NCBI GenBank assembly: GCA_045567335.1
Contig: JBJLCZ010000001.1
Location: 124,001-188,000 of the forward strand
Direction of reading: 5' to 3'
Length of the DNA stretch: 64,000 nucleotides
Origin: Pelagilacustribacter sp045567335
GTDB lineage: Bacteria > Pseudomonadota > Alphaproteobacteria > Pelagibacterales > Pelagibacteraceae
A program made the position numbers and the translations under genes. Below the pieces are notes generated by a model. It saw only the letters and a list, made by a program, of their open reading frames with translations. It was not told where the DNA came from and did not search any database. Shown piece by piece: positions 33,534-42,975 of the stretch. The number at the start of each line of letters is the position of its first letter. Within the stretch, counting starts at the first letter, position 1.

Positions 33534-34307
33534 TTATGCTTTGGTCTTTTCTTTTTTAATCTTATCTAATTTTTTTAAATTTTTTTTTTCAGTTTTATCT
33601 TCAATTACTTCTTTTTTCTTAATAAGTTTTTCTGCATCATTAATTGTCGTCTTTATTAGATCGCAGTATAAATTTATTGATCTACGCGCATCATCATTTC
33701 CAGGTATAGGATAAGTAATGTCAGTTGGGTCTGAATTTGTATCTAAAATTGCTGCTATTGGAATATTTAATTTAATAGCTTCCTTCACTGCTAATGATTC
33801 TATATTTGTGTCAATTATAAAAATCATTTCGGGAATTTTTTTCATTTCACTAATTCCACCTAAAGATCTTTTAAGTTTATCTTTTTCTTTACCAAGTTTT
33901 AATAATTCTTTTTTTGTAAATCCTAAATCATCTTTTGCTAGTTGTGTTTCCAAAAGTTTCATTCTTTTTATAGAGTTTTGAATTGTATTCCAGTTAGTTA
34001 GCATGCCACCCAGCCATCTATAATTTACAAAAAATTGATTTGTTTCAGTGGCTAAATTGCTTACTTGTTCTGCAGCTTGTTTTTTAGTTGAAACAATTAA
34101 AATTTTTCCTCCATTGGAAATACAAGAATGAATTTTTGCTAATGCAGTCTTGAAAAATTCTACTGTTTTCGTAAGATCAATTATGTGAATTGAATTTTTT
34201 TCCCCAAAAATAAAATTTTTCATTTTAGGATTCCATCTAAGAGTTTTATGACCCAGATGAACTCCAGCTTCTAACAATTGTTTAATATTTACTTCAGGTA
34301 CGTTCAT
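33534..34307 (-). CDS. rpsB: 30S ribosomal protein S2
   Basis: Small-subunit ribosomal protein, and in many bacteria an autoregulator of its own mRNA. Recognisable segments are QLLEAGVHLGHKTLRWNPKM, NSIHIIDLTKTVEF, VNYRWLGGMLTNW, and the Asp-rich IAILDTNSDPTDITYPIPGN. The last 30 or so residues are a Lys/Glu-rich tail. The length of 257 aa is normal. The 5' leader is unusually G+C-rich and structured for this genome (see the separate entry), with the start codon preceded by GGA and eight A. Confidence 0.97.
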   Translation of the reverse strand: MNVPEVNIKQLLEAGVHLGHKTLRWNPKMKNFIFGEKNSIHIIDLTKTVEFFKTALAKIHSCISNGGKILIVSTKKQAAEQVSNLATETNQFFVNYRWLGGMLTNWNTIQNSIKRMKLLETQLAKDDLGFTKKELLKLGKEKDKLKRSLGGISEMKKIPEMIFIIDTNIESLAVKEAIKLNIPIAAILDTNSDPTDITYPIPGNDDARRSINLYCDLIKTTINDAEKLIKKKEVIEDKTEKKNLKKLDKIKKEKTKA

Positions 34308-34315
34308 TTTTTTTT

Positions 34316-34379
34316 CCGGTTAATCCACCACAACTATTCCATTTCTGGACCGGTAGAGCGCTATGCCCTTAATGCTGTG
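34316..34379 (-). promoter_or_regulatory. Structured rpsB mRNA leader, candidate S2 autoregulatory element
   Basis: The 64-bp stretch is visibly richer in G+C than its surroundings and can fold. In the sense strand, CCGGU (plus 34349-34353) pairs with ACCGG (34316-34320) just before the start codon. Inside lies CCA-GAAA-UGG (34339-34348), a hairpin with a GNRA loop. CACAGC (34374-34379) can pair with GUUGUG (34329-34334, one G-U), giving a pseudoknot with the first helix. The ACCGG arm includes part of the GGA upstream of AUG, so folding could block translation. Cis-regulatory RNAs before rpsB have been reported for Pelagibacter; I have not aligned this one. Confidence 0.7.
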
Positions 34380-34394
34380 TGCGAAATTACATTT

Positions 34395-34423
34395 TTAATA
34401 TATTTAAAATGAAGTAAATGCAA
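34395..34423 (-). promoter_or_regulatory. Candidate rpsB-tsf promoter
   Basis: On the minus strand TTGCAT (plus 34418-34423) is followed after 15 bp by TATATT (34397-34402), or after 17 bp by TATTAA (34395-34400). Transcription would start a few bases before the structured leader and would serve rpsB, tsf and probably the genes beyond. The match to the sigma-70 consensus is moderate, and AT-rich DNA gives many chance matches. Confidence 0.4.
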
Positions 34424-34427
34424 GCTA

Positions 34428-37400
34428 CTAAAATCTTATTTTTTTGACATATTGCTTATTTTTAACACTGTTAAATGTGGCAAAATCAAATTTGCGAGCT
34501 TTTTCAAGTTTATAAGTATATTTTTTATTATTTTCTTCTATTATTAGTTCAATGTTTGTTTTGCCTTCTTCATTTAAAACTTCTTTCAATTCTTGAAGAT
34601 CGTAGTTTTCCTTTAACTCTATAGATACATTTTCGTATGGTTTATTAACCATATCATTTAAATTTAGAATTTTTCTAATATTGATTCTTCTTTGAATATT
34701 ATTAGGATTCACTCTTTCTTTTTGAAGTGTAAGAACAAAAGAACTAGATTCTTTTAACAAATCTCTGTTTTGTACTAACAAATCCGAAAATAAAAATAAT
34801 TCAAATTCACTAGAATTGTCACTAAATTTTACTATTGCAAAAGGAGTTCCTTTGGAGCTTTTTTTTTCTTGAATTGACATAATTGTTCCGGCTACTAAAG
34901 CTTCAGACTGTTCACTGTCTAAAAATTCTTTATAAGAAATTATTTTTAATTCTTTAAAAAATTCTTTGTATTCATTAAGAGGATGATCTGAAATATAAAA
35001 TCCTAATGAAGTAAACTCTTCTGCAAGGAGTTCTTTTTTGCTCCAATAATCTATATTCTCTAAATTTAAAATTTCATTTTCTTCATTATTAATATTTTCA
35101 AATAAATTGCTTTGTTTGCTTTCTTTTTCTTCATGATAATTCTTTATTAATTGAATAATTTTTGGTATTTGACAAAAAATTTTATTTCTATTTTTTTCAA
35201 GCTCATCAAAAGCACCAGCTTTTACTAATCCTTCTAATTGTAATTTATTTACATCTCTTGGATCAACTCTTTTTATAAAATTACTTAAAGATTTAAATTT
35301 ACCTTTTTTTTCTCTCTCTTTTACAATATTTGAAATAGCCTCAAATCCAACACTTTTAATAGCACCTAAACCATAAAAAATTTTATTATCTAAAGCTTTA
35401 AATTCTGCAAAACAATTATTAATACAAGGTTTCACAACTTCGACTTTTAATCTTTTAAGCTCTTCGACAAATTCTCTTAATTTTCCTGTGCTATTCAATT
35501 CAGTTGACATTGTTGCAGCTATAAAATCTTCTTTATGATAAGTTTTTAAATAAGCTGTCTGATAGGCAATCAGTGCGTACGCTGCTGCATGACTTTTGTT
35601 AAATCCATATTCCGCAAATGGCTCAATTTTTGTAAAAACGTAGTTTGCAACATCTTTTTTAATCCCATTTTTTACTGCACCAGTAATAAATCTTTCTTTT
35701 TGTTTTTCTAACTCTGATCTTTTCTTTTTTCCCATAGCTCTTCTTAAAATATCAGCCTCACCAGCGGTAAATCCTGCTAATGTTTGTGCTATTTGCATTA
35801 CCTGTTCTTGATAAATTATTATCCCATAAGTTGGTTTTAATATTTTTTCTAAAACAGGATGTATATAATCAGGATTTTTAATTCCATTTTTACAATCATT
35901 ATAAATGGGTATATTGCTCATCGGTCCTGGTCTATAAAGAGCTACTAAAGCAATAATGTCATCAAATTTATTAGGTTTCATTTGACGAATGGCATCTTTC
36001 ATTCCAGAACTTTCTAATTGAAATAAACCAATAGTTTCTCCGGTAGACATCATGCTAAAAACTTTTTTATCATCTAAATTTATTTTACTAATATCTATAT
36101 CAACATTTTTAGCAGATAACATTTTTAGAGTTTTATTTATTACAGTCAAAGTTTTAAGTCCTAATAAATCAAATTTGACAAGTCCTGCATTTTCAGATGA
36201 ATACATGTCAAACTGAGTTGAAGGTAAAAATAAATTGGAACTGTGATCTTTATATAAAGGAACTTGTTCAGAGAGATTTTCTCCAGCAATAACTACACCA
36301 GCTGCATGTGTCGCCATGTTTCTATTTAATCCCTCTAATTTTAATGAAAGTTCAATTAATTTCTTAACTTTATCATTATTTTTTATCTCATTCTGAAATC
36401 TAGGTTCTCTATCAATAGATTCTTTTAAAGTTAAAGGACGAGACGGGTCAAAAGGTATCATTTTACTTATCTTATCAACATGCCCGTAAGGTAAGCCAAT
36501 CACTCTTCCAACATCTCTTAATGCCATTCTAGCCTTTAATTTACCAAATGTAATTATATGTGCTACACCACTTTTATATTTTGATTTTAAGTATTCAAAA
36601 ACTAAATCCCGTTTCTCTTCACAAAAATCAATATCAAAATCAGGCATTGATATACGATCTGGGTTTAAAAATCTTTCAAATATTAAATCAAATTCTATTG
36701 GATCCAAATCAGTTATATCTAAACAATAGGCTACCAAAGAACCTGCACCTGATCCTCTACCAGGTCCGACTGGTATATTGTTGCTTTTAGACCATTTTAT
36801 ATAATCTGATACAATTAAAAAATAGCTAGAGTAATTCATTGAATTAATTATATTTAATTCATGAGATAATCTGTCTTCATATTTTTTTATTGTTTCATTT
36901 TTATTGTGAATATCTTTTTTTTTTAAAATAAAATTATTTAACCTATTTTCTAATCCTTGTTTAGATAGCTTTAAAAGATCTTCTTTGACTGACTGATTTG
37001 TATTAGTTTTGATAGAAGGTAAAACTGGATTAGATTTTTTAGGTTTAAAATTAAATCTAAATGGGAAGTTATAATTATTTTCTAAAGCTTCTGGAATATC
37101 ATGATATAAAGCTTTTAATTGTTTGTCATTTTTAAAAAAATGTTCACTACTATATTTTCTTCTATTTTTATCATCAATAAAATTTTTTTCACCAATACAA
37201 ATTAAAGCATCATGTGCTTCGTGCATATCTGGGTTTAAATAAAAAACTTCCTGAGACGCTATCAATGGTATTTCTAGTTTTTTTGAAATTTTAATTAAAA
37301 ATTTTTCAAAATTCTTTTCTCCTTCATCATTATGTCTTTGAATTTCAATATAAAATCTATCATTAAACACTTTCTTTAAATCTCTAAAAGAGTCTTCAAT

Positions 37401-37847
37401 AATTTTAATTTTGTTATATTTAAATAAAATACCAAATAAACCATATAAGCTTCCACTTAAAACAATTAAGTCTTGTGTATTTTTTTTTAAGTCTTCAAAT
37501 GAACAATGAGGATCATTGTTTTTGTCAGATTCTAAATAACTTTTAGATGATAGTTTTGTTAGATTTTTATAACCAATTTCTGTTTTTGCAAATATCGGTA
37601 GTTTCCCAATTTTTCCATCTAATAAAAAATTAATTTGTGTTCCTATTATTGGTTGTGTCCCTGATTTACTAATTTTTTCTGCAAACTCTAAAGCTCCACA
37701 TAAATTATAGCTATCGCACAAACCGACGGATTTAATACTATTTTCTTTACAAAAACTTGATAGATCGTCAATTTTAATAGCACCTTCACAAATAGAGTAT
37801 TGAGTATGTATTTTAAAATTCGAAAAAGTTTTTTGAATATTAGGCAT
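34428..37847 (-). CDS. dnaE: DNA polymerase III alpha subunit
   Basis: Replicative DNA polymerase catalytic subunit. An N-terminal PHP domain (about 1-270) begins FKIHTQYSICEGAIKI and has CDSYNLCGALEFAEK; the polymerase core carries the catalytic acidic motif MPDFDIDFCEEKRD near residue 400, GPGRGSGAGSLVAYCL just before it, and GFNKSHAAAYALIAYQTAYL. The helix-hairpin-helix and OB-fold regions follow to 1139 aa, close to the usual 1160. The PHP motif reads HTQYS where active versions usually have H-x-H, so proofreading by this domain is doubtful, as in E. coli. It overlaps lolD by 8 bp. Confidence 0.97.
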   Translation of the reverse strand: MPNIQKTFSNFKIHTQYSICEGAIKIDDLSSFCKENSIKSVGLCDSYNLCGALEFAEKISKSGTQPIIGTQINFLLDGKIGKLPIFAKTEIGYKNLTKLSSKSYLESDKNNDPHCSFEDLKKNTQDLIVLSGSLYGLFGILFKYNKIKIIEDSFRDLKKVFNDRFYIEIQRHNDEGEKNFEKFLIKISKKLEIPLIASQEVFYLNPDMHEAHDALICIGEKNFIDDKNRRKYSSEHFFKNDKQLKALYHDIPEALENNYNFPFRFNFKPKKSNPVLPSIKTNTNQSVKEDLLKLSKQGLENRLNNFILKKKDIHNKNETIKKYEDRLSHELNIINSMNYSSYFLIVSDYIKWSKSNNIPVGPGRGSGAGSLVAYCLDITDLDPIEFDLIFERFLNPDRISMPDFDIDFCEEKRDLVFEYLKSKYKSGVAHIITFGKLKARMALRDVGRVIGLPYGHVDKISKMIPFDPSRPLTLKESIDREPRFQNEIKNNDKVKKLIELSLKLEGLNRNMATHAAGVVIAGENLSEQVPLYKDHSSNLFLPSTQFDMYSSENAGLVKFDLLGLKTLTVINKTLKMLSAKNVDIDISKINLDDKKVFSMMSTGETIGLFQLESSGMKDAIRQMKPNKFDDIIALVALYRPGPMSNIPIYNDCKNGIKNPDYIHPVLEKILKPTYGIIIYQEQVMQIAQTLAGFTAGEADILRRAMGKKKRSELEKQKERFITGAVKNGIKKDVANYVFTKIEPFAEYGFNKSHAAAYALIAYQTAYLKTYHKEDFIAATMSTELNSTGKLREFVEELKRLKVEVVKPCINNCFAEFKALDNKIFYGLGAIKSVGFEAISNIVKEREKKGKFKSLSNFIKRVDPRDVNKLQLEGLVKAGAFDELEKNRNKIFCQIPKIIQLIKNYHEEKESKQSNLFENINNEENEILNLENIDYWSKKELLAEEFTSLGFYISDHPLNEYKEFFKELKIISYKEFLDSEQSEALVAGTIMSIQEKKSSKGTPFAIVKFSDNSSEFELFLFSDLLVQNRDLLKESSSFVLTLQKERVNPNNIQRRINIRKILNLNDMVNKPYENVSIELKENYDLQELKEVLNEEGKTNIELIIEENNKKYTYKLEKARKFDFATFNSVKNKQYVKKIRF

Positions 37848-38523
37848 CCTTTCTTTTTATAATACCATTAGAAATACTCAACTTGTAATCTGCTTTATTA
37901 GCTAGTTCTCTATTATGAGTTGCAAAAATAACTGTCTTACCTATTTTTTTTAATTTAACAAAATATGAAAATACATTTTGTGAAGTTTTAAAGTCAAGAT
38001 TGCCGGTAGGTTCATCTGCTAATATTAAATCAGTTTCAGCAATCAAAGATCGAGCAATTGCAACCCTTTGTTGTTCTCCACCAGACATTTCATTAGGGAA
38101 ATGATTAGATCTATTTACTAATTTTACTGTGTTTAATATTTTTTTTGCTTTTAAAAATGAATTATTATAATTTTTACCGTCTATTAATAATGGCATCATT
38201 ATATTTTCTATAGCAGTAAAATCACTTAATAAATTGTTATTTTGAAAGATTATTGATATTTTTTTTTTTTGAATTATATTTATTTCATTTTCTATAAATT
38301 TTTTTGTATTTTTCCCTTCAAATTTAATTTCACCAGAAGTTGGATTATCCAATAATGCTAACATATGCAAAAGAGATGATTTTCCTGATCCAGAAGGTCC
38401 AATTAAAGCAACTAACTCTCCTTTTTTAATTTTAAAATTTGCGTCTTTGAATAGTTCAATTGTTCCGTTTTTATGCTTGAAATTTTTTTTTATATTATTA
38501 ATTTCTAGAATATATTTATTCAT
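37840..38523 (-). CDS. lolD: Lipoprotein-releasing ABC transporter ATPase LolD
   Basis: Cytoplasmic ATPase of the LolCDE complex, which releases lipoproteins from the inner membrane toward the outer membrane. Walker A GPSGSGKSS near residue 42, the ABC signature MSGGEQQRVAIARSL near 144, Walker B LILADEPTGNLD, and the switch His in FATHNRELA are all present. The length of 227 aa is normal. It overlaps lolC upstream and dnaE downstream by 8 bp each. The general MacB/FtsE-like class is certain; LolD is chosen from the partner gene and gene order. Confidence 0.94.
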   Translation of the reverse strand: MNKYILEINNIKKNFKHKNGTIELFKDANFKIKKGELVALIGPSGSGKSSLLHMLALLDNPTSGEIKFEGKNTKKFIENEINIIQKKKISIIFQNNNLLSDFTAIENIMMPLLIDGKNYNNSFLKAKKILNTVKLVNRSNHFPNEMSGGEQQRVAIARSLIAETDLILADEPTGNLDFKTSQNVFSYFVKLKKIGKTVIFATHNRELANKADYKLSISNGIIKRKDA

Positions 38524-39748
38524 ACTTTAAAGACTTTAATGTATTTATCTTTGATATTATTTTTGCAGGAAAATATGAAGCTATTGAGGTAATTATTAAT
38601 GAAAACAAAAAAATTATAATAATTGAAAAAAAACTAATTTCACTAGGCATTTTATCTAAAAGATATATATCTGCAGGGAATATTTCTAAATTAAATATTG
38701 AAGATAATAGGAATCTAATTTCTTCTATATAATAAGAAAAAATAATTCCAAATATTATTCCACATATAGTTGCTAAAAAACCAATTGTAAAACCCGTCAA
38801 AAAAAAAGACTTAGTTATTGAGGTGTTGCTTAAACCTAAAGTTTTAAGAATCGCAATTTCCTTAGTTTTATTTTTTATTAAAATAGTTAAGCCTGAAATA
38901 ATATTAAAAGCTGCTACAATAATTATTAAAGTTAAAATTATAAACATAACATTTCTTTCAACTTTTAATGCTGCAAAGAAAGATTTATTTAGATCTGTCC
39001 AAGATCTTACGTAATAATTTTCATTTATTAATTCAATTTTATTTTTATAAAAATCAGCTTTTATTGGTTGATCTAAATAAATTTCTAAATTTAAATCTTT
39101 TTTATCTTTGTCAAAGAAACTAAAAGCATCATTTAGATTTATAAAAACAATATTTTGATCAAACTCGTAAAAACCACTACTAAATATACCTGATATTTTA
39201 AAAGTTTGATTTTTAGGCACTGAGCCCAATGGAGTTGAAATAAAAGAGGATGACATTAAATTAATACTATTTCCAATCTCTAAACCTTGGCTTTCAGCTA
39301 ATTCCTTACCAATAATAATTGAATTATTTTTAAAATTTTTAATACTACCTTCAATTAAATTCTTTTCTAAAAAATCTTTTTGATTTATTTCTTTTTTCAT
39401 AATACCTTTAATCATTAATCCTTTGACAATATTATTTGTCATTAATACTGCTTCTCCTGAAAAAGTTTTTTTAATTATAAAATTTTTATATTTATTTTTT
39501 ATCTCTGTGTAAAAATTTTCATCTATTTCTGAACTATATGGTTCAATTATTATATGAGGATTAAATCCGAGTATTTTACTTGTTAATTCTGTTCTAAATC
39601 CATTCATAACTGACATTACTATTATTAAAATAGAAACACCCAACATGATGCCTAAAAATGAAAATATAGAAATTACTTTTAAAAAACCTTCTTTTTTTTT
39701 AGGTTTAAGGTTTCTTGACGAAATCAATCTTTCAACTTTATTAAACAA
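38516..39748 (-). CDS. lolC: Lipoprotein-releasing ABC transporter permease LolC/E
   Basis: Inner-membrane permease of the LolCD system. One N-terminal helix (about 24-47) with GVSILIIVMSVMNGF, a large periplasmic domain (about 50-262), then three helices near the C-terminus (about 266-290, 311-340, 368-396) with the FtsX-type phrase EIAILKTLGLS. Only one permease gene is present, so it probably acts as a homodimer, as in other Alphaproteobacteria with a single LolC/LolE-type (LolF-like) gene. The length is 410 aa. It lies 1 bp after proS. Confidence 0.92.
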   Translation of the reverse strand: MFNKVERLISSRNLKPKKKEGFLKVISIFSFLGIMLGVSILIIVMSVMNGFRTELTSKILGFNPHIIIEPYSSEIDENFYTEIKNKYKNFIIKKTFSGEAVLMTNNIVKGLMIKGIMKKEINQKDFLEKNLIEGSIKNFKNNSIIIGKELAESQGLEIGNSINLMSSSFISTPLGSVPKNQTFKISGIFSSGFYEFDQNIVFINLNDAFSFFDKDKKDLNLEIYLDQPIKADFYKNKIELINENYYVRSWTDLNKSFFAALKVERNVMFIILTLIIIVAAFNIISGLTILIKNKTKEIAILKTLGLSNTSITKSFFLTGFTIGFLATICGIIFGIIFSYYIEEIRFLLSSIFNLEIFPADIYLLDKMPSEISFFSIIIIFLFSLIITSIASYFPAKIISKINTLKSLKYE

Positions 39749-39749
39749 T

Positions 39750-41063
39750 TTATTTTTTAATTTCTATTAATATATTTTTAAGATTTAATATTTTACCCTC
39801 ATTATTAACTTCTTTAAATTCGAATTCGTTCTCTGTAGATTTAGATCCAATTATAATTTGATATGGTATACCAATTAAATTGTGTTTTTTAAATTTTGTA
39901 GACATATTTTCATCAATATCATCTAACAATACGTCAATATTTTGTTTTTTTAATTCACTATATACCTTGTCAGCTTTTTCAATGTTTTTACTATCATTTT
40001 TATTAAAACTGGGAATAATAACTACATCGTATGGTGCCACTGCCTTAGGCCATTTCATTACTTCATTATTATAGTTAGCTTCTATGATAGCTCCTACTAA
40101 ACGTGAAACACCTATTCCATATGATCCCATTTTTACAGAATTTTTTTTTCCATCTTTTGTGTCAATTAAACAATTTAATGGTTTAGAGTATTTATCTCCA
40201 AAATAAAAAATATGACCGACTTCGATGCCTTTAGTAATAATTTGCTCATTTTTATTTACTTTGTTATTAAATTCTTCCTTTTTATACTTTTCATCAGTTA
40301 CTGCATAAATTGAAGAAAATTCTTGTCTTATGCTTTCTAAAGATTTGTCGCTTGTATCGTATTTATCTAAATTTACCTCAAAAATTTTTTTATTTGCATA
40401 TATTTTACTTTCACCAGTATCAGCTAAAATTATAAATTCATGAGATAAATCTCCTCCTATAGGGCCAGTATCCGCTGCCATCGGTATAGCTTTTAAACCT
40501 AATCTTTCAAAAGTTTTTAAATAAGAAAAAAACATTTTATTGTAAGATTTTTTTGCTGAATTATCATCTTGATCAAATGAATAAGCATCTTTCATGTAAA
40601 ATTCTCTACATCTCATTATCCCAAATCTAGGTCTAACTTCATCTCTAAATTTCCATTGAATGTGATATAAAATTTGCGGTAAAGATTTATAAGTTTTTAT
40701 ACTAGATCTAAAAATTTCTGTAATTAATTCTTCATTTGTTGGTCCATATAACATTTCTCTTCCTTGTCTATCTTTTATTCTAAGCATTTCTTGACCATAA
40801 TCTTCATATCTGCCACTTTCTTTCCAAATATCTGCAGATTGAATTGTTGGCATAAGCATTTCTTGGGCTCCTATATTATTTTGTTCTTCTCTTACAATTT
40901 GCTCAATTTTTTTCATAACTTTAAACCCTAATGGTAGCCAAGAATAAATTCCTGCTGAAGATTGTTTTATCATTCCTGTTCTTAACATTAATTGATGTGA
41001 TTTAATTGTAGCATCAGAAGGTAGATCTTTTGTGATTGGAATAAATAATTTAGATAAATGCAT
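39750..41063 (-). CDS. proS: Prolyl-tRNA synthetase, short alphaproteobacterial type
   Basis: Class II synthetase charging tRNA-Pro. Motif 1 region (LMLRTGMIKQSSAGIYSWLP), motif 2 (PTNEE, KFRDEVRPRFGIMRCREFYM) and motif 3 (GSYGIGVSRLVGAIIE) are clear, followed by the anticodon-binding domain (about 345-437). At 437 aa it lacks the editing insertion found in the 570-aa E. coli type, which is the normal alphaproteobacterial form. Its start shares a base with the DUF1467 gene stop in the conserved order rnj-DUF1467-proS-lolC. Confidence 0.96.
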   Translation of the reverse strand: MHLSKLFIPITKDLPSDATIKSHQLMLRTGMIKQSSAGIYSWLPLGFKVMKKIEQIVREEQNNIGAQEMLMPTIQSADIWKESGRYEDYGQEMLRIKDRQGREMLYGPTNEELITEIFRSSIKTYKSLPQILYHIQWKFRDEVRPRFGIMRCREFYMKDAYSFDQDDNSAKKSYNKMFFSYLKTFERLGLKAIPMAADTGPIGGDLSHEFIILADTGESKIYANKKIFEVNLDKYDTSDKSLESIRQEFSSIYAVTDEKYKKEEFNNKVNKNEQIITKGIEVGHIFYFGDKYSKPLNCLIDTKDGKKNSVKMGSYGIGVSRLVGAIIEANYNNEVMKWPKAVAPYDVVIIPSFNKNDSKNIEKADKVYSELKKQNIDVLLDDIDENMSTKFKKHNLIGIPYQIIIGSKSTENEFEFKEVNNEGKILNLKNILIEIKK

Positions 41064-41317
41064 TATTGTAAATACTCCCTTAGATTTAGATAATTATTAC
41101 TTACCATATAATATATTGAAATAAATAAGATAGTTGTAATTAGAGTAGTAATTATAAATTTTTTAACTATTTTAGGGTTTTTAGGTGCGCCTGGATCATT
41201 TCCTTCTAAGCTTTCTTTGAATTTTTGATCCTCTGAAATAATTCCAACAGGTAAAAGAGAGAAAAAAACTATCCACCAAATACAAACATAAACAATCAAA
41301 GATCCTGTAATACCCAT
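41063..41317 (-). CDS. DUF1467 family two-helix membrane protein
   Basis: Small membrane protein (84 aa) of unknown function, known from Alphaproteobacteria between rnj and proS. A first helix (about 4-24, with VYVCIWWIVFFSLLP) is followed by a polar loop containing GNDPGAPKNPKIVKK, then a second helix (about 53-70). The WWIVFFSLLPVG and GAPxNP motifs are the family marks. It overlaps rnj and proS by one base each. Confidence 0.9.
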   Translation of the reverse strand: MGITGSLIVYVCIWWIVFFSLLPVGIISEDQKFKESLEGNDPGAPKNPKIVKKFIITTLITTILFISIYYMVSNNYLNLREYLQ

Positions 41318-42975
41318 TAAATTCTTGCAATATTGATGTTGGTAAAAGGTTTTTTTCCTGTTTTATCTCTAACTATTCTCCTACAATTCTGCTTAAGTGT
41401 GTCTATTAAATTTTTTTCCTGATTTTTGCTTTGTAAAGAAAAAGTTCTACAAATATTAGAAATTTCGTCCTCCATATCAAAAATAAATGTTTCATTAACT
41501 TCATCTTCTGGGATGCCTTTAAATGAAATAACTGGTTTTTTTATCTTTCCATTGTTAGTAACAATTAAAGTCACTTCTAAATATCCATTTAAAGAAAGGT
41601 TTTTTCTCTCTTTTATAGACTGTGAATCAGCGCTAACCCCTATTGTGCCATCTAAATACATTCTGCCAGATGGAGCTTTATCTATTATTTTAGGCTTTCC
41701 TGAATTTAATTTAATTATATCGCCATTTTCAATTAATAAAGTTTGAGGTATTTGCATTTTTTTCGCAAAAGCAACATGTTCTTTCATGTGCCTATGTTCT
41801 CCATGTACTGGTATTATACATTTTGGTTTAACCCACGAATACATATCTTTTAAATCTTCCCTATTTGGGTGACCAGAGACATGAACAAATGCATTTTCTT
41901 CAGTTATGATTTCTACGTCAGCTTTTGTAATTAAATTTTGTAATTGATACAATTTTTTTTCATTACCAGGAATAATTTTTGAAGAAAAAATAACAGTGTC
42001 ACCTGGCTCCAAATAAACATCTGGGTGAATATCATTTACTATTCTATTCATTGCACCCATGGGTTCACCTTGGCTACCCGTACAAAGGTAGATAATTTTG
42101 TCTCTAGAAATTTGTTTTGCATCTATCGGATCAATCGGGTCCAGTAGATTTTGCAGATATCCGCACTTTTTTGCAGCTTTGTAAATTCTATGCATTGATC
42201 TTCCAACTAAACAAATATTTCTGTTAGTCTTTTTTGCACAATAAAAAATTGTTTCCATTCGGGCTACATTTGAAGCAAAAGAAGTAACGATTATTTTTTT
42301 ATTTTTTAATTCCATAATTTTTAATAAACTCTCTCTAACATCTATTTCAGAGCCTGCTCTACCTTCACTGAAAACATTAGTTGAATCACAGATCATAGCT
42401 ATTACTTCTTTGCTACCAATATTTTTTAATTTTTGTTTATCTATTTCACCTCCAATTAAAGGATTAGGATCAATCTTCCAATCTCCTGTATGTAAAATAA
42501 CTCCTGCTGGTGTAGTTATGCATAAACCATTTGGTTCTAAAATTGAATGAGTCATAGTTATAAAATCAATATCAAATGGACCTAATTTTACATTTCCATT
42601 TAATTGAATAATTTTTATATGATTAGAAATATCTATTTTTTTTTCTTTAAATTTTTCTTGAATAAGTACTGCTGTAAATGGTGTGGCGTAAATTTTACAT
42701 TTTAAACTTGGCCAAATGTGAGCTACAGCACCAATATGATCTTCATGAGCATGAGTAAGCACTATTCCTAAAAGATCTTTTTTTTTATCTAAAATAAAAC
42801 CTGGATCAGGATATATTAGATCTACTCCGGGTATTGATTCATCAGCAAATGTTACTCCCATATCTACTATTATCCATTTTTGATTATCTTCTTTTCCATA
42901 AGCATATAAGTTCATATTTGCTCCTATTTCACCTGAGCCTCCTAATGGACAAAAAATAAGTTCTTCGTTATTCAT
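41317..42975 (-). CDS. rnj: Ribonuclease J
   Basis: Metallo-beta-lactamase/beta-CASP ribonuclease with exo- and endonuclease activity in RNA processing and decay. The zinc motif is LTHAHEDHIGAV near residue 74, with GDWKIDP (Asp) and the beta-CASP motifs including DSTNVFSEGRAGSE and the later VHVSGHPNREDL and PVHGEHRHM. A C-terminal domain follows from about 460. The length of 552 aa is normal. It overlaps coaX by 4 bp. Its presence is consistent with the RNase J-based decay seen in other Alphaproteobacteria. Confidence 0.95.
   Translation of the reverse strand: MNNEELIFCPLGGSGEIGANMNLYAYGKEDNQKWIIVDMGVTFADESIPGVDLIYPDPGFILDKKKDLLGIVLTHAHEDHIGAVAHIWPSLKCKIYATPFTAVLIQEKFKEKKIDISNHIKIIQLNGNVKLGPFDIDFITMTHSILEPNGLCITTPAGVILHTGDWKIDPNPLIGGEIDKQKLKNIGSKEVIAMICDSTNVFSEGRAGSEIDVRESLLKIMELKNKKIIVTSFASNVARMETIFYCAKKTNRNICLVGRSMHRIYKAAKKCGYLQNLLDPIDPIDAKQISRDKIIYLCTGSQGEPMGAMNRIVNDIHPDVYLEPGDTVIFSSKIIPGNEKKLYQLQNLITKADVEIITEENAFVHVSGHPNREDLKDMYSWVKPKCIIPVHGEHRHMKEHVAFAKKMQIPQTLLIENGDIIKLNSGKPKIIDKAPSGRMYLDGTIGVSADSQSIKERKNLSLNGYLEVTLIVTNNGKIKKPVISFKGIPEDEVNETFIFDMEDEISNICRTFSLQSKNQEKNLIDTLKQNCRRIVRDKTGKKPFTNINIARI

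Noticed and set aside
33093..33569. Opposite-strand open frame across tsf (158 codons)
   Set aside because: Antisense to tsf and the rpsB end; the predicted protein is low-complexity hydrophobic and not recognisable.
41426..41746. Opposite-strand open frame inside rnj (106 codons)
   Set aside because: It is antisense to a strongly conserved gene, has no family features, and is explained by few stop codons opposite the rnj frame.
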